NCBI GenBank assembly: GCA_005223375.1
Contig: RXOD01003962.1
Location: forward strand, 1 to 34,310
Direction: 5' to 3'
Origin: Amoebophrya sp. AT5.2
Lineage: Eukaryota > Sar > Dinophyceae > Syndiniales > Amoebophryaceae
Length of the DNA: 34,310 bases
The notes under the pieces were generated by a model, which was given only the letters and a program-made list of their open reading frames with translations, did no database searches and was not told the origin of the DNA. Numbering within the stretch: position 1 is the first letter of the stretch; each line of letters starts with the position of its first letter. The translations under genes and the position numbers were made by a program. Positions 1 to 9,652 of this stretch are shown here, one piece after another.

Positions 1-48
1 CAGGGCCTCGTCCTCGGCACCAGAACTGGTGCCGAGGACGAGGCCCTG
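1..48. repeat. Perfect 48-bp inverted repeat (hairpin)
   Basis: Two perfectly complementary 23-nt arms, beginning CAGGGCCTCG on the left and ending CGAGGCCCTG on the right, are separated only by AA. The element is GC-rich, while the next 200 bases are AT-richer with no clear gene. It sits at the window edge, so flanking context on the left is unknown. It could be a cruciform-forming element, part of a small inverted-repeat transposon or introner, or a fold-back assembly artefact. Confidence 0.95.
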
Positions 49-254
49 CTCTGGTGATTCTCCTGGCTCTGGCACCTACTTTCGCGTTACCTTACTGTAA
101 ATATGGTCACCGTCAGCGTCACAATGAATCATTACAATTCTTCATTGCTCGACTCTACTAACACAATACTTCTACTGGTGTAGTATCAAATCTATGAGAG
201 GACTAAAGAGGACCACGTCTACAACGACACTGAGTCACTGACAAACTCCTTTTA

Positions 255-710
255 TTATACCTCGTTCTTGTCCACAGTGGTTCCGTTTGGCAGGAAGATG
301 AAATCGCCGTGGAACGGCCTCTGTTCGTCCATTTCTGCGACGCGCAGAGCCCTCGGATCTGGCTTCTTCACGAGTAGGTTGTCCAGGAAATCGATTCTTT
401 CCTTCATCAAATGCAGCTGCAGGTCGAGCTTCGCCACGTCCTTCTCGGTCTTCGAAAGCATGCACTGGTCCTCTCCGAGAAGCCGTATCACGGTGCTCGC
501 GTCCTTCGGCTTCGGTTCGGCGTCGCCATCGCTTTTGCCCACTCGCACTTGCGACGCGGGTACCTGCGCCGGTGACGGTGGACTATTGTTGTTTTCCGCT
601 TGCATGCGGATGCGCGCGGCCGCCTCACTATTTCGAGCCGCCCCCGGCGCAGGAGCGAAGGCGGTCCCCTGCTGCGAGGGCGGGCGCGCGGGAGAAACCT
701 GAGACGCCAT
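255..710 (-). CDS. Small hypothetical protein with helical C-terminal half
   Basis: This is a single open frame of 151 residues from ATG (710) to TAA (255). I do not recognise the family. Residues 1-70 are low complexity, rich in Ala, Pro, Ser and Gln, and probably disordered. Residues about 72-120 form a charged heptad-like helix (e.g. LSKTEKDVAKLDLQLHLMKE), a likely short coiled coil. The tail contains the more conserved-looking motif RPFHGDFIFLPNG. No signal peptide or membrane segment is visible. It lies about 700 bp downstream of the VTI1 gene on the same strand. The last sense codon is followed by GTATAA, so a splice donor there and further exons to the left cannot be excluded. Coding status is supported by the long frame and amino acid make-up, not by homology. 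Confidence 0.6.
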   Translation of the reverse strand: MASQVSPARPPSQQGTAFAPAPGAARNSEAAARIRMQAENNNSPPSPAQVPASQVRVGKSDGDAEPKPKDASTVIRLLGEDQCMLSKTEKDVAKLDLQLHLMKERIDFLDNLLVKKPDPRALRVAEMDEQRPFHGDFIFLPNGTTVDKNEV

Positions 711-1433
711 ATCCGTCGTGCCGGTGTGGCTGTTTGCAATTCTGTTTCAGATGCAATGGATCTCGTCTGCGACGTGGTCTACCGATGTTCCATTTTGATC
801 TCCTCGAGTAGAAGTGGTTTTCCTCTTTTTCTTCGTGTTTTCTCTCGGTGACGAACATAAAAAGCACATCGACATCAAATGGAAAAGAAAATCGAAATGA
901 CTACAAGTACTACAAGAACACTACTTCGAGGAAGGATAATCATGATCTTCAACGCTACATATATTTTTTTTTTTCTTATTTTCTCTCCTGCGACTGCGAC
1001 TCTCTACCTCTACCTTCCTAGCTCTACGGCCGCGGAAGTCATTCGCTTGCCATTGTTCCATTTTGCATGATCGTCCGCGGTTGCGCTCCTCGTGCTCGTG
1101 GTCGAGTCGTTCTTTTACTTTTACTCGTATTGCTGCAGAGCCCGCACGAACGAAAAGACAAGCTGAAACCAATCGCAGGAGCTGTGCGCAGCCAGCAAAG
1201 CCGAGAGCTGTATGTAAAAGCCCGGCTTCTTACCACGACGAGGAGCCATCACTAGGGGCACCCTGGTCCACGTCCAGGGTTGCGTTTCTATTGTCCACGA
1301 ATTGTCCACTGAGTGAATGAAGATGTTGACTTGCTTCTAGAGGCTACAAGTTGTACAGCAAGGTAGAATTAAATTTTCCGCTGCTAGTCGCCACGCGACG
1401 CGCACACGGCCCGCCCACCTTCAAATGCCCTAC
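711..1433. other. Intergenic region, no confident gene
   Basis: This stretch between the small helical gene and VTI1 holds only short overlapping frames on both strands, with no domain and no coherent exon set. It includes a T-run near 960-975. It should contain the 3' UTR of VTI1. A minus-strand stretch near 1345-1365 reads FYLAVQLVASRSK and could be the missing hydrophobic end of the VTI1 anchor, but I found no convincing splice pair for it. Confidence 0.6.
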
Positions 1434-2467
1434 TCATGAGTCGGAACTCCGCGCGATTGAAGATCCGAGGCGAGTCCGACGATCCTCGAGCGTCGAGGAG
1501 ATCAAAATCACGATGGAAAACATCAGTTGCTTATTTTCATGATGGCGCGGGAGCGCCGCCGCGCCAGTGCTCATCTCTGCTGGTTTTCATTCACATCAAG
1601 CTGCAATTCGGTTTTTCTATTTCTTTTATGGTTTTCCCAGCAGTGTGCAGCTCTCCAGAGACGGTGGACATGTTTGCGCGTGTCCGTTGAATCGTCTCAC
1701 GTTGCTGCGACAAATCGGTGAGAATCTCGTTCCCTATCTGTTCCGACTCGATTGCTGTTCTTGTTGCGGCCCGTACCATGTCGGTTCCCTCCGCGATCTT
1801 TGCGTCCGTTTCTGGAGTATGTTGATGTCGAGTTGTCGGGCCGCTCTACTTCACACTCAAATTCAAATTCTTGTTCATGAAACAAGTTTTAGGAGTATCT
1901 AGTATGTATGTATAATACCTGCGAGCCTCTTTTGTATTGCTTTTTGCTGCGCTGCTTCGCCAAGGAGACCTTTTCGATTTATGACAGCCAGCTTCTGGTC
2001 AAACTCCTTGCTGAAGCTCTTGAGCTCGGCTCTCCAGCCCTGCACCTCCTTCCTTTTGTCCAACCCCATACTTCTCGCTTCCAAATCCAAGGACCGCAGC
2101 GAATCCTCCGCATCTGCATATGGAGATCATTTGGTCGTGTGTTTACCAAGGTCAAGCTCCTGCATCACTACAGGCAGCTACACTTCTTCGTCTTCGACCA
2201 CGTGCGCGTGAGCGTGACTGAAGGCGAAGCGGGTAAAATAAAGAGATCTCTTCATCTTGACAGTGACTGAATTAGAACCGCACAAAAAAAATGATGAGCA
2301 GTAAAAGAAGGAGGAGGAGGACAAAGACTGCTACCTTTGAAAAGGCGATGCAAGCTTGACACGGCGTTTGGTGGTGGCGTCCCATCCGTGTCTAGGTTTT
2401 CCAGTCCGGTTTGGATCTCAGACAGGGCCTCTCGATAGGACTCCTGGTATGAGTCCCACATCGCCAT
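1434..2467 (-). CDS. VTI1: Vti1-family Qb-SNARE (vesicle transport v-SNARE)
   Basis: Qb-SNARE expected to drive fusion in Golgi, endosome and vacuole traffic. Exons are 2335-2467, 1919-2113, 1613-1811 and probably 1434-1533, giving about 208 residues, the usual Vti1 length. The N-terminal Vti1 helical domain (residues 1-95) starts MAMWDSYQESYREALSEIQ and includes LDLEARSMGLDKR. The SNARE helix (about 112-172) contains ESEQIGNEILTDLSQQRET with the central Gln at the ionic-layer position. The first two introns are GT-AG with matching phases. The third junction has no GT-AG solution I could find. Joining at a GAAAA direct repeat restores IKEIENKQLMFSIVILI, which aligns with the membrane-proximal end of Vti1 proteins. 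The hydrophobic segment is then only about 13 residues before charged residues, so the C-terminal anchor is probably incompletely modelled. Confidence 0.88.
1534..1617 (-). other. Putative non-canonical intron bounded by GAAAA direct repeats
   Basis: On the minus strand GAAAA occurs at 1617-1613 and again at 1538-1534, with a repeat period of 79 nt. Removing one copy plus the intervening sequence keeps the VTI1 frame and directly joins the SNARE helix to the NKQLMFSIVILI segment. No shift within the repeat gives GT-AG or GC-AG ends. The intervening sequence has an in-frame TGA just after the first copy, so it cannot simply be translated through. Confidence 0.5.
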
Positions 2468-2951
2468 CGTCTGCTACCAGTGGCAGTGGGTGCCGTACGA
2501 AGAAACTACGGAGAGCACAAAAAACTGGAAGTTCCAGGCTCTGGTACTACTGGTTTAGGGTTTAGTTGTAGGGTTTCTTTTTCTACTTGTATTTTTTGTA
2601 ACGAATAAAAATGTCTTTTTTTTTCCCCTTTCTACTTCTATTTGAGCTCGAAATATCATGGGGTCAAGCGGCACAAAGCAGCACGCGACGCCGTTGCAAT
2701 TGTTTTTTTCAAGCCACTTATTTGGAGTTCATCGACCACCGTGCTTTGTCGGTGGTTTCCGGAACACAGAACACAGTGCTGTTCAGACAGCCTCGTCAAC
2801 CTCTTGCTTGTATCTTTTCGGTGTCGACGAGAATTAAAGGTTGGTTGCGAAAGGGTACCAACTCGTCCATCAACGTCGACGATGACAATGCTGATTGAAA
2901 TGGGGTGTGATAAAAAAAAGCGCGGCTTCGGCTGCTGCAGCTGCACCAAGG
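2468..2951. other. Intergenic spacer between VTI1 and the PDZ/GRIP-like gene
   Basis: No exon-like frame with supported splice sites was found. Short frames on both strands overlap each other without recognisable domains. The region should hold the VTI1 promoter and 5' UTR plus the 3' UTR of the upstream gene. Confidence 0.6.
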
Positions 2952-5900
2952 CTAGGAGGGGTCTTCGGCGACCTCTTTTTCGAGGTACTCCACGAACTGT
3001 GTTCCAATCCCCTGCGAGGAGCGAGAAGCTCCTCCCCGTTGGCTAGGACCATCCTCCGGCGAGTCAGCGTCCAGGTTTACCGGATTAGATTCGTTCTGCA
3101 GCGTGTGGAAGAGGTGGGACCGATTCAGCCCGATTTGCTCCCGCTCTTCAGGACCGAACCCGAGGCTGTCAGCAAGCCGCGAAAGAATCTCGAGCTTCTG
3201 TGCGTGGTGCCTGGGGATGTAGTTTAGGTGAGGGTGGATTTTTGTAAGTATTTGATTATGATTTATTTTGGTTTGCCCGCAAAGGAGTACAAGCAACTAA
3301 CGTGCTGGTGCTTTCCCTAACGATACAAAGGCAACGTAAAGATGAAGAAGTTGTAGTACTCGCTATCAATGCTCTGAAGCACGGGGCGGTTGCGGCCGCC
3401 GACGTGGTACAGGTTGTCCATAAGACTGCGGACAAGGACGCGGTCCACCTTACAGAACTGCGTCAAACTGTCACATACGACGCGTCGGTCGACTTGGTAA
3501 ATCCGGTCCTGATTGTCGTGAATGGGAACGCGCTGATAGTGTGACTGTGAGAGTCGTGGCGAAAAAACACTTCAGTGAATGTCAAGCTGCAAGTGCAAGC
3601 TCTTCTTGGAAATGAGTGGCTCTACCTGCGATTCCCGCTTCATCTTTTCGAAGCACTGGTCGACGAGCCCGGAGAAGTGGTCGCGCTCTTGGCGGAGTGT
3701 GAGACAACTCTCCTGGTACGCAGCGGACTGGCTCTCCAGTTCTTCGATCCTAGTCTTGTGCACACTTGAACTGTGTTTGAGTGATACACGACTCCGACTT
3801 ACATGTACAACGAGAATTTATGATGATGATCCATCTGATGTAAAAAAAAGTGAATGTGAAACTGAAACCCCCAGTGCTTAGTACCGCTGGGTGTCTTCGT
3901 TTTGCGATTCTCGGCGTTTTCGCAGCGTTTCTTCGAGATCGGCTATCTGAGACTGCAGAGTCCGTTTGGCCCGATTAGCCTGTCCAAGCGACGCCTCCAA
4001 TCTGACATAATATGACGGGGAACGGTCATCAAGTACTAAAGGACCACACCATCATGATCGTATTTCATCGTCTTGAAAGAGTAAGAATCGGAGCAACAAG
4101 AACAACGCTAATCAAAGATGAAGAGGCAGAGCGACGATACAAAACGAAGGAGGAGAGCATACTTCAATGAATTTCCACCTTTCGATTTCTCCCAAATGGT
4201 CAGTGTGTAGGTTGTCGAGTGTTTCCTGTAGTTTCGCCGCTACTTGCTTTTGATCTTCTAGTGCCTTTTCCGCTCCTCCGAGTTTTTCATTTGTCTCCCC
4301 GTTTTCCGCCGTTAACTTCTTCACTGTGCTCTTCAGCTCGTCCAGTTTCGTCACGCCTTCCTCCATCTCCGCTAGCCTCTGAGCGTCTTCCCCGTGCTCT
4401 GCCACCCACTTGCGAAGCCGCTCGACCTCCTTTTCCTGCTTCTCGTAGCGCGCTTGCCACTTGATGTTCATGTCCTCCAGTTCCATAACCCGTGCCTTGA
4501 ACTGGCCCTGCGCCTCCTCCATGGTCTCGTGTTCTTCGATCAGTTGGTTGAAATCCGTCGTCAGCTGCACGCAGTGTGCGTGCGACTGTTTGCACTCTCG
4601 CTCCCAATGATCGGCCATCTGCCGCGCCATCAGGTACCTCTGCTCGCTATCCGTGTCCCCGGTCGTCCTCGCGCCTGGCGGCGCGGGTCCGGGCTCCATT
4701 GGCAGGGACCGCTCCGAGCTCTTGTTGTACGCAGGAGCTGCACCTGCAGCACCTCCGGTTGCTGGACTTGTTCTGCTACCGGTCGTGGTAGTTGTGGTCG
4801 TGTGGTGTCGTGAAGAGGAAGCTACCGCATTCGAGAGCAGGGCCGAAGAATCGGGAGACGCATTTGATGCAGGCGGCCGTTCTTTGGAGTTGCTTGTTCC
4901 CGGAAGACCCCCCGCCACAGAGGACGCAGTCGCGTCCTTGCTCCTACTTGTTCCCCCGGCCCCGTCGGATAGCGGGACTTTTCGCAGGAAGCGGCAGTTC
5001 ACCGGCCGCAGATTGTCGAGCGCCATGGTTAGATTTCCCAGGTCGTCGAAATTCACCGGGCCCTCGTCGATCTGAATCAGCTCGTCCTCAGGACGAATTC
5101 CGGTTCTTGCTGACGCGCAGCCCGCATCGCTCGATACGCTCTTTACGAAGAAGCGTGCTGGCTTGCGATGCAGTCCGCGATGATCGTTGGTCTCGTCCAT
5201 GGGGGGCGACATGCTGTTGTCCTTCACCATGTATAGCTCCATACCGAGCGGCCCTGTCGGAAGCAGCATCACGCTGTATTTGTAGTCCTCTGTACCTGTA
5301 GTTGTACTTGTACTAGCAGCTGCGCCTCCACCAGTACTTGTAGGAGGAGGAGCCTCACTGGCACTCGGAAAGGCGGAAGACGATGCTGTTGTTGACGACG
5401 CGGTAGACGAGCCTGGAATCTCGGGCGAGTCGCCAGCGTGTGCCCGGGTGGCAGGGTCGAAGCGGACGAACTTCTTGCTGTTGGATCGAGGGTCAGCATG
5501 CGTCTGTGGCTGTGCTGCCCGCGAGGAGCTGCCCGTCGCGCCACCGATTTGCAAGTTCATGCTCAAGTCTTCAGAAACGGTGCTTGCTTTGCTCGGCGAA
5601 GCAAGCGCGGATGGGGATGAGAGGAGGCCGGGACTTGAGTAAATTGTACTAGTTCTCGGAGGCGGAAGCGGAACTTGGCCCGCAGGTGACTCCGCGCGAA
5701 GAATCGCTCCCCCCGCGTTCATCGTCCGAGTTGAAGCAACTTCTTCTGCTAACGACACGCCGGAGGTGCCGACATCTTCTGAGGACGAGATGTTCTTGCT
5801 CCCACTCCTAGACGATGATGCCCCGCCGGCTGCGCCTGGAGTTGCATTCGCAGCCGCATCTTCTTTCGAAGTACTAGACCCACCACCGGCACGAGCTGGA

Positions 5901-6879
5901 ACTTCCTCCTGCTCGCTGCCCTCCACTTCCCCTGCCTGCCAAAAGTTGAGCGCGGTTTTCATGTTGGTTCCCAGTTTCGCGGCACCCCCAAGGCTTTCGC
6001 TGAGGCCGCCGAGCCCCGCTCCGAGCCCCACTCGGCTCCAACTCGCGGTGGACGCCGCACCAGCTGCCGCCTGCTGCGCCGTGTTGAGGCCGCTCGTTAA
6101 GCCTGTTGCCAGAGAGGAGAACATCACGGAGGCCGCGCTTTCCTCTTCTAGAAGCCGTTTCACGCTTATTCTCACCGGACGCTCGACCATGGGAGGCAGC
6201 TGTGTGAGTTGTGTGCTGGTGTCCGTTTCAGACTCAGTTGTGGGTGTGCCTACGCCTCTAGTGCATAACTTGATGTCCTTGCTCGCTTAATTTGTTGTTT
6301 GGATGCAGAAATAAATCAGATTACGTTTAGAAAAGCTAAAGCATGGCAAATGGGACAAGCGGGGGTTGATGCCCAGGTACAAAAACATAGAAGTAGTAAG
6401 AAGGGGGCCGCTGGTAGTGGTAGTGGCGTCAAAAAAGAATTGCGACCCAATGAATCAGAATCATGTTCGTTCTTCTTGAGGAAGATGAAGACGCTTACAA
6501 GATCGTCTTCCCACGTGGATCCTTCCACGAGCATCTTGCCGTTGATTGCGACGAGGAGCGCTGGGCAGGGAAAAGTGGACGCGTAGCGGCTTTTGCACTG
6601 CCCCTCTTCGAGGTTAGTGATTTTGAATGGGTGCACGTCCCCGTCAAACTGTATGCCCAAGGGTCCCGGTTCTGTGAACGCAAAAGTAACGACATCGTCC
6701 ACGTCCTCTTCTCCCTGAGCACCGGCAGGTGGAGGAGCACGGACCGCTGGTAGTTTATTGATGATGTTGGCCGCGGCGTGTTTATTCCTTGTCGGTTGCT
6801 CATCGCGGTCCTCCCCGCCAGCGTCGCCCAACTGTGGGACGTCTTGCTGCTGTTGATGCGCGCTGCTGCTCTCCACCAT
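2952..6879 (-). CDS. Two-PDZ, coiled-coil protein with GRIP-like C-terminus
   Basis: Six exons fit in phase: 6499-6879, 4179-6199, 3885-4001, 3626-3770, 3336-3544 and 2952-3210, about 1043 residues. PDZ-like domain 1 (about 62-143) contains the carboxylate-loop-like GPLGIQF and ends PVRISVKR, with an intron inside it. A long Ser/Ala/Thr-rich linker follows. PDZ-like domain 2 (about 430-535) contains GPLGMELY, FFVKSVSSDAG and IRPEDELIQID. Residues about 640-890 are heptad coiled coil. The tail (889-990) resembles a GRIP domain: an acidic/hydrophobic helix pair ending KLEILSRLADSLGFGPEERE. GRIP domains recruit golgins to trans-Golgi membranes by Arl1, so a Golgi tether is the likely role. The last junction has a second possible solution that would add IHPHLNYIPR. 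The ATG at 6879 was chosen as the first ATG of the open frame, and an upstream exon is possible. Confidence 0.78.
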
Positions 6880-8794
6880 GCTCACGGCGTGAAAATGGTT
6901 CTCGTGGTCACGGTCAGCGATCTGCCGCAATAAATTTGCCCTTGCCGCAAAATCCTGCTCGTCGTCGTCAAGTCGACGAGTCTTCGGCCACGACCAACAA
7001 TCAGGAGCCAGCGGAGTGTGTCGTGTCTGACTTCACCGACGCCATTCCCTTTCCCAGCAGAGAAAGACAGAGTCAGAGGTGCAAGCAGCGGCTGGCGCAG
7101 AACAGCTGCGAAAGCGAGAGGTCGGCAACGATCCAATGAATTATGAATATGCGACAATATGCTCGCTGCCGTGTTTCAAATGGATGCTGCTTCCGCTAAA
7201 GAAACGCAAACGCTTACTTGTTAAAATCAAGGCGGATTGGCTTTGGCTTGATGCGAATTGCGAAACAAAGAGTAAACAGTAAGAGCAAGTAAAAGCACGT
7301 CTAAATGACCGAAAAGCGTGATCATAAAGCAAGCGCGGGTCCACATTGGCACGGCGATCGAGATCGACGATTGCGATTCTATTTCGACGTAGGTTCCGTC
7401 GGCTCTTACTACAACATAACAAAATCAATCTCAACAGTCGTCAAACTACAAAGGTGTCGGTCGCTGCATATCGACCATCCATTCCATCCACCGCGTTTTT
7501 GAAGTCTCACTCGAACAAGTCTCCTCCTGAGGCAGCCGATCACTGCATTAGACCGCTCCTAGTTCCACATTTACAATTACATTTCACTATAATTTTTACC
7601 GTTAAACCACTACCACAACATGCCTCAGCCCCACGAGTTCGCAACCTCTGCACGTCCTCCAATTGTTCCGAAGAAATTTTAGTGAAGGCCCAAGAACTTG
7701 AACTACGCCTACGGCAAAAACGCTTATACCACGATGCAAAAGCTCCTGTTCTGTAGCGTTGAGATGAACAAGCGTTGGCGTTCTGTCTGGTGGCGCTCCT
7801 GCTGTTGCGAGAGCAATCCACGGCCGATTTCAGCATGACATACATTGCGATCAGCATCAACTTCAGCATTCATTGGCCAAAACTAAAAACGGACGGCGCA
7901 AGGAAGTCGTGTGTCGTGTATTATCGCGTCGTCGTGCTCGTGTGCAGCTCCTCATTTTAATTTTTAAAAGAAAGTCATTTACTATGATCTATGACCATTC
8001 CACAAGCGCAACATGTGTTATCTTAGCCCCATCCGCCGCCGTAGGCACTTGGCGTTAAAAACGGGGAAGAAGCGACAGCACGCACAAAATTGTCCTGCTT
8101 GTTGTTCCAATTGCTGCACAATGATGAATGACGAAAAATCACAATGTCTTCATTGCTTTTTTCGACAACGAAATGACGTCCCGTGCACGTCCTCGTGCGC
8201 ACGTGTTACTTAGGGGTGACGGTGCACGCCGGGGGCAGGGGTGCACTTCGTTCGCGTTCCTCGGAGGGCCGACAGATACGTGAAAGCCGTACATCGCACA
8301 GTGCTAGAGATGAAGCGCAGCGGAAAATCCAGGGGTTTTCTCTTTCTCCTCCTCGTCGGATTCCTTTCCAAATCCAAGGAATTCTCGACCGAGTGCCCCG
8401 CCCGTCCTCTTGCTCATGGTCGAGGTCGCACATGGGCATGATCCTCTGCAAAATTGAGAACCAATCCGCAAGAGGAATCCAGAGAAGCGCGCTTCCAGCT
8501 ACCGCTACTTCGAGACCATGCTAAGAGTTGCGAGCACGAGGCCAGCGGGAGCGGCGGAGAGGAGAATAGGGATTGACAGCAACACCAAGAACGGAGAAGT
8601 GTTCTGGAAGACCACGCCGCAATGCAGATGTTTTCCTTGTTTGCCCTCGTCGTCTCACCGCGTTCTAGCTGTCGGTGTCGCTCGTCGTCGCTACAGAGAG
8701 AAGATGCACTTGTTTGTAACTGGCACGGAGGAGCGTGGGGTAGACGCAGGAGCAAGACGAGGCAGCGCGATGATGTGCTGGAGCGGGTTCTTCA
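6880..8794. other. Poorly resolved region, no confident gene
   Basis: Nearly 2 kb without a supported gene. Several short frames exist on both strands and conflict. On the minus strand, 8505-8654 encodes a hydrophobic segment (FLVLLSIPILLSAAPAGLVL) ending at a stop, and 8304-8417 has a 37-codon ATG frame (MSKRTGGALGREFLGFGKES). On the plus strand, the ATG at 8310 starts a signal-peptide-like frame (MKRSGKSRGFLFLLLVGF). None has partners joined by phased splice sites. The part just above 6879 should contain the promoter or 5' exon of the PDZ gene. Confidence 0.5.
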
Positions 8795-9382
8795 TCAGTG
8801 CCCATTTGCATCTCCGTTCGTCCAATTTGCAGCTCGTCCGTTGGTGCGTGCGTGCTTCGCGTCGTGTCCGTCTTCCGCGGGTTCGTTCGCGGATGGACCA
8901 CCGGCGGACACACAGTTCTTCAGCAAGCTGTTTCGCTTCGCGCCGCCCGCGCCGTTCGGGATCGGATTCGACGCTCCCCGTCCTCCTGCAAGAAGTCCAG
9001 CTCCTGGAGGACCTGGCCCGGTGCTCTTTCTTGCGAGGATCGGTCCCCACGTTCCACGCACGTTTGCGGCATTCGAGTTTCCTGCTGACTGCAAGAGCCC
9101 TCGGAACACGACCTGGGGGCCCTCCGGCCAGCCCAAAAAGCAGGCGCCGAGCTCCGTTATTTCCCCAATCATCACCCTGGCGCTACCTGGCCCGGAGCGG
9201 TGCGCAAGCACGTCGAAACGCAAAGCGGGCGGCATCTCCGCGCACTCGCCGCGAAGCGCGTAGTAGAGGCGAGTGATGAGGCCCTGTTGATGTGGATTTT
9301 TGTATCGATGACGTTGACGGTCAGCGGTTAAGTAGAGTGCAAAGCATGTTGCCTCAGACTCTGATTCATTGATGAGCAGCAT
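8795..9382 (-). CDS. Hypothetical protein, possible single-exon or internal exon
   Basis: An open frame of 195 residues runs from an ATG at 9382 to a stop at 8795. I do not recognise it. The best-looking part is LITRLYYALRGECAEMPPAL through VMIGEITELGACFLGWPEGP (about residues 38-90). The C-terminal half is Gly/Ala/Asn-rich and probably disordered, ending NGDANGH. A strong acceptor-like CATCAACAG lies immediately before GGCCTCATC at 9287, so the true exon may start there and the upstream part may be intron. The opposite strand also has long open frames in this GC-rich stretch, so coding direction is not secure. It is favoured on the minus strand because all neighbours are. Confidence 0.4.
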   Translation of the reverse strand: MLLINESESEATCFALYLTADRQRHRYKNPHQQGLITRLYYALRGECAEMPPALRFDVLAHRSGPGSARVMIGEITELGACFLGWPEGPQVVFRGLLQSAGNSNAANVRGTWGPILARKSTGPGPPGAGLLAGGRGASNPIPNGAGGAKRNSLLKNCVSAGGPSANEPAEDGHDAKHARTNGRAANWTNGDANGH

Positions 9383-9652
9383 GTTTCGTACCACGACCAC
9401 TCTTCTGTTGTCATCGTTAATCCGCCTCAATTCAATGGCTCCATGTCCACCGATGGATGCCGTTAGTTAAGCAAAGTACTTCGAAGTCATTTTCGTTGTT
9501 GTTCGCAAAATATAACAGGCAAAGGTGGAGGAGAACGAGGACGACGCCAGTAAAGAAGCTACATCGCTACGTCTAACACACTTGACATGATGAATAGGTG
9601 CGGCGAGTGAAGCTCTATTTTATTTTTTCATCAACGTGAATGAAATCTAAAA

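Noticed and set aside
3211..3335. Non-canonical repeat-bounded intron at the last junction of the PDZ gene (TTAC repeat)
   Set aside because: A GT-AG solution (GTTGCC donor, CCCCAG acceptor preceded by a CTAAAC branch-like motif) also fits in phase, so the unusual model is not needed here.
5766..6290. Plus-strand frame of 174 codons over the PDZ gene exon
   Set aside because: It is antisense to a long exon whose minus-strand reading has PDZ domains and phased splice sites; composition is Pro/Ala/Ser-rich as expected of a GC-rich shadow.
8622..9263. Plus-strand frame of 213 codons
   Set aside because: Overlaps the minus-strand frame at 8795-9382. No motif or signal favours the plus strand and all neighbours are minus, but certainty is low.
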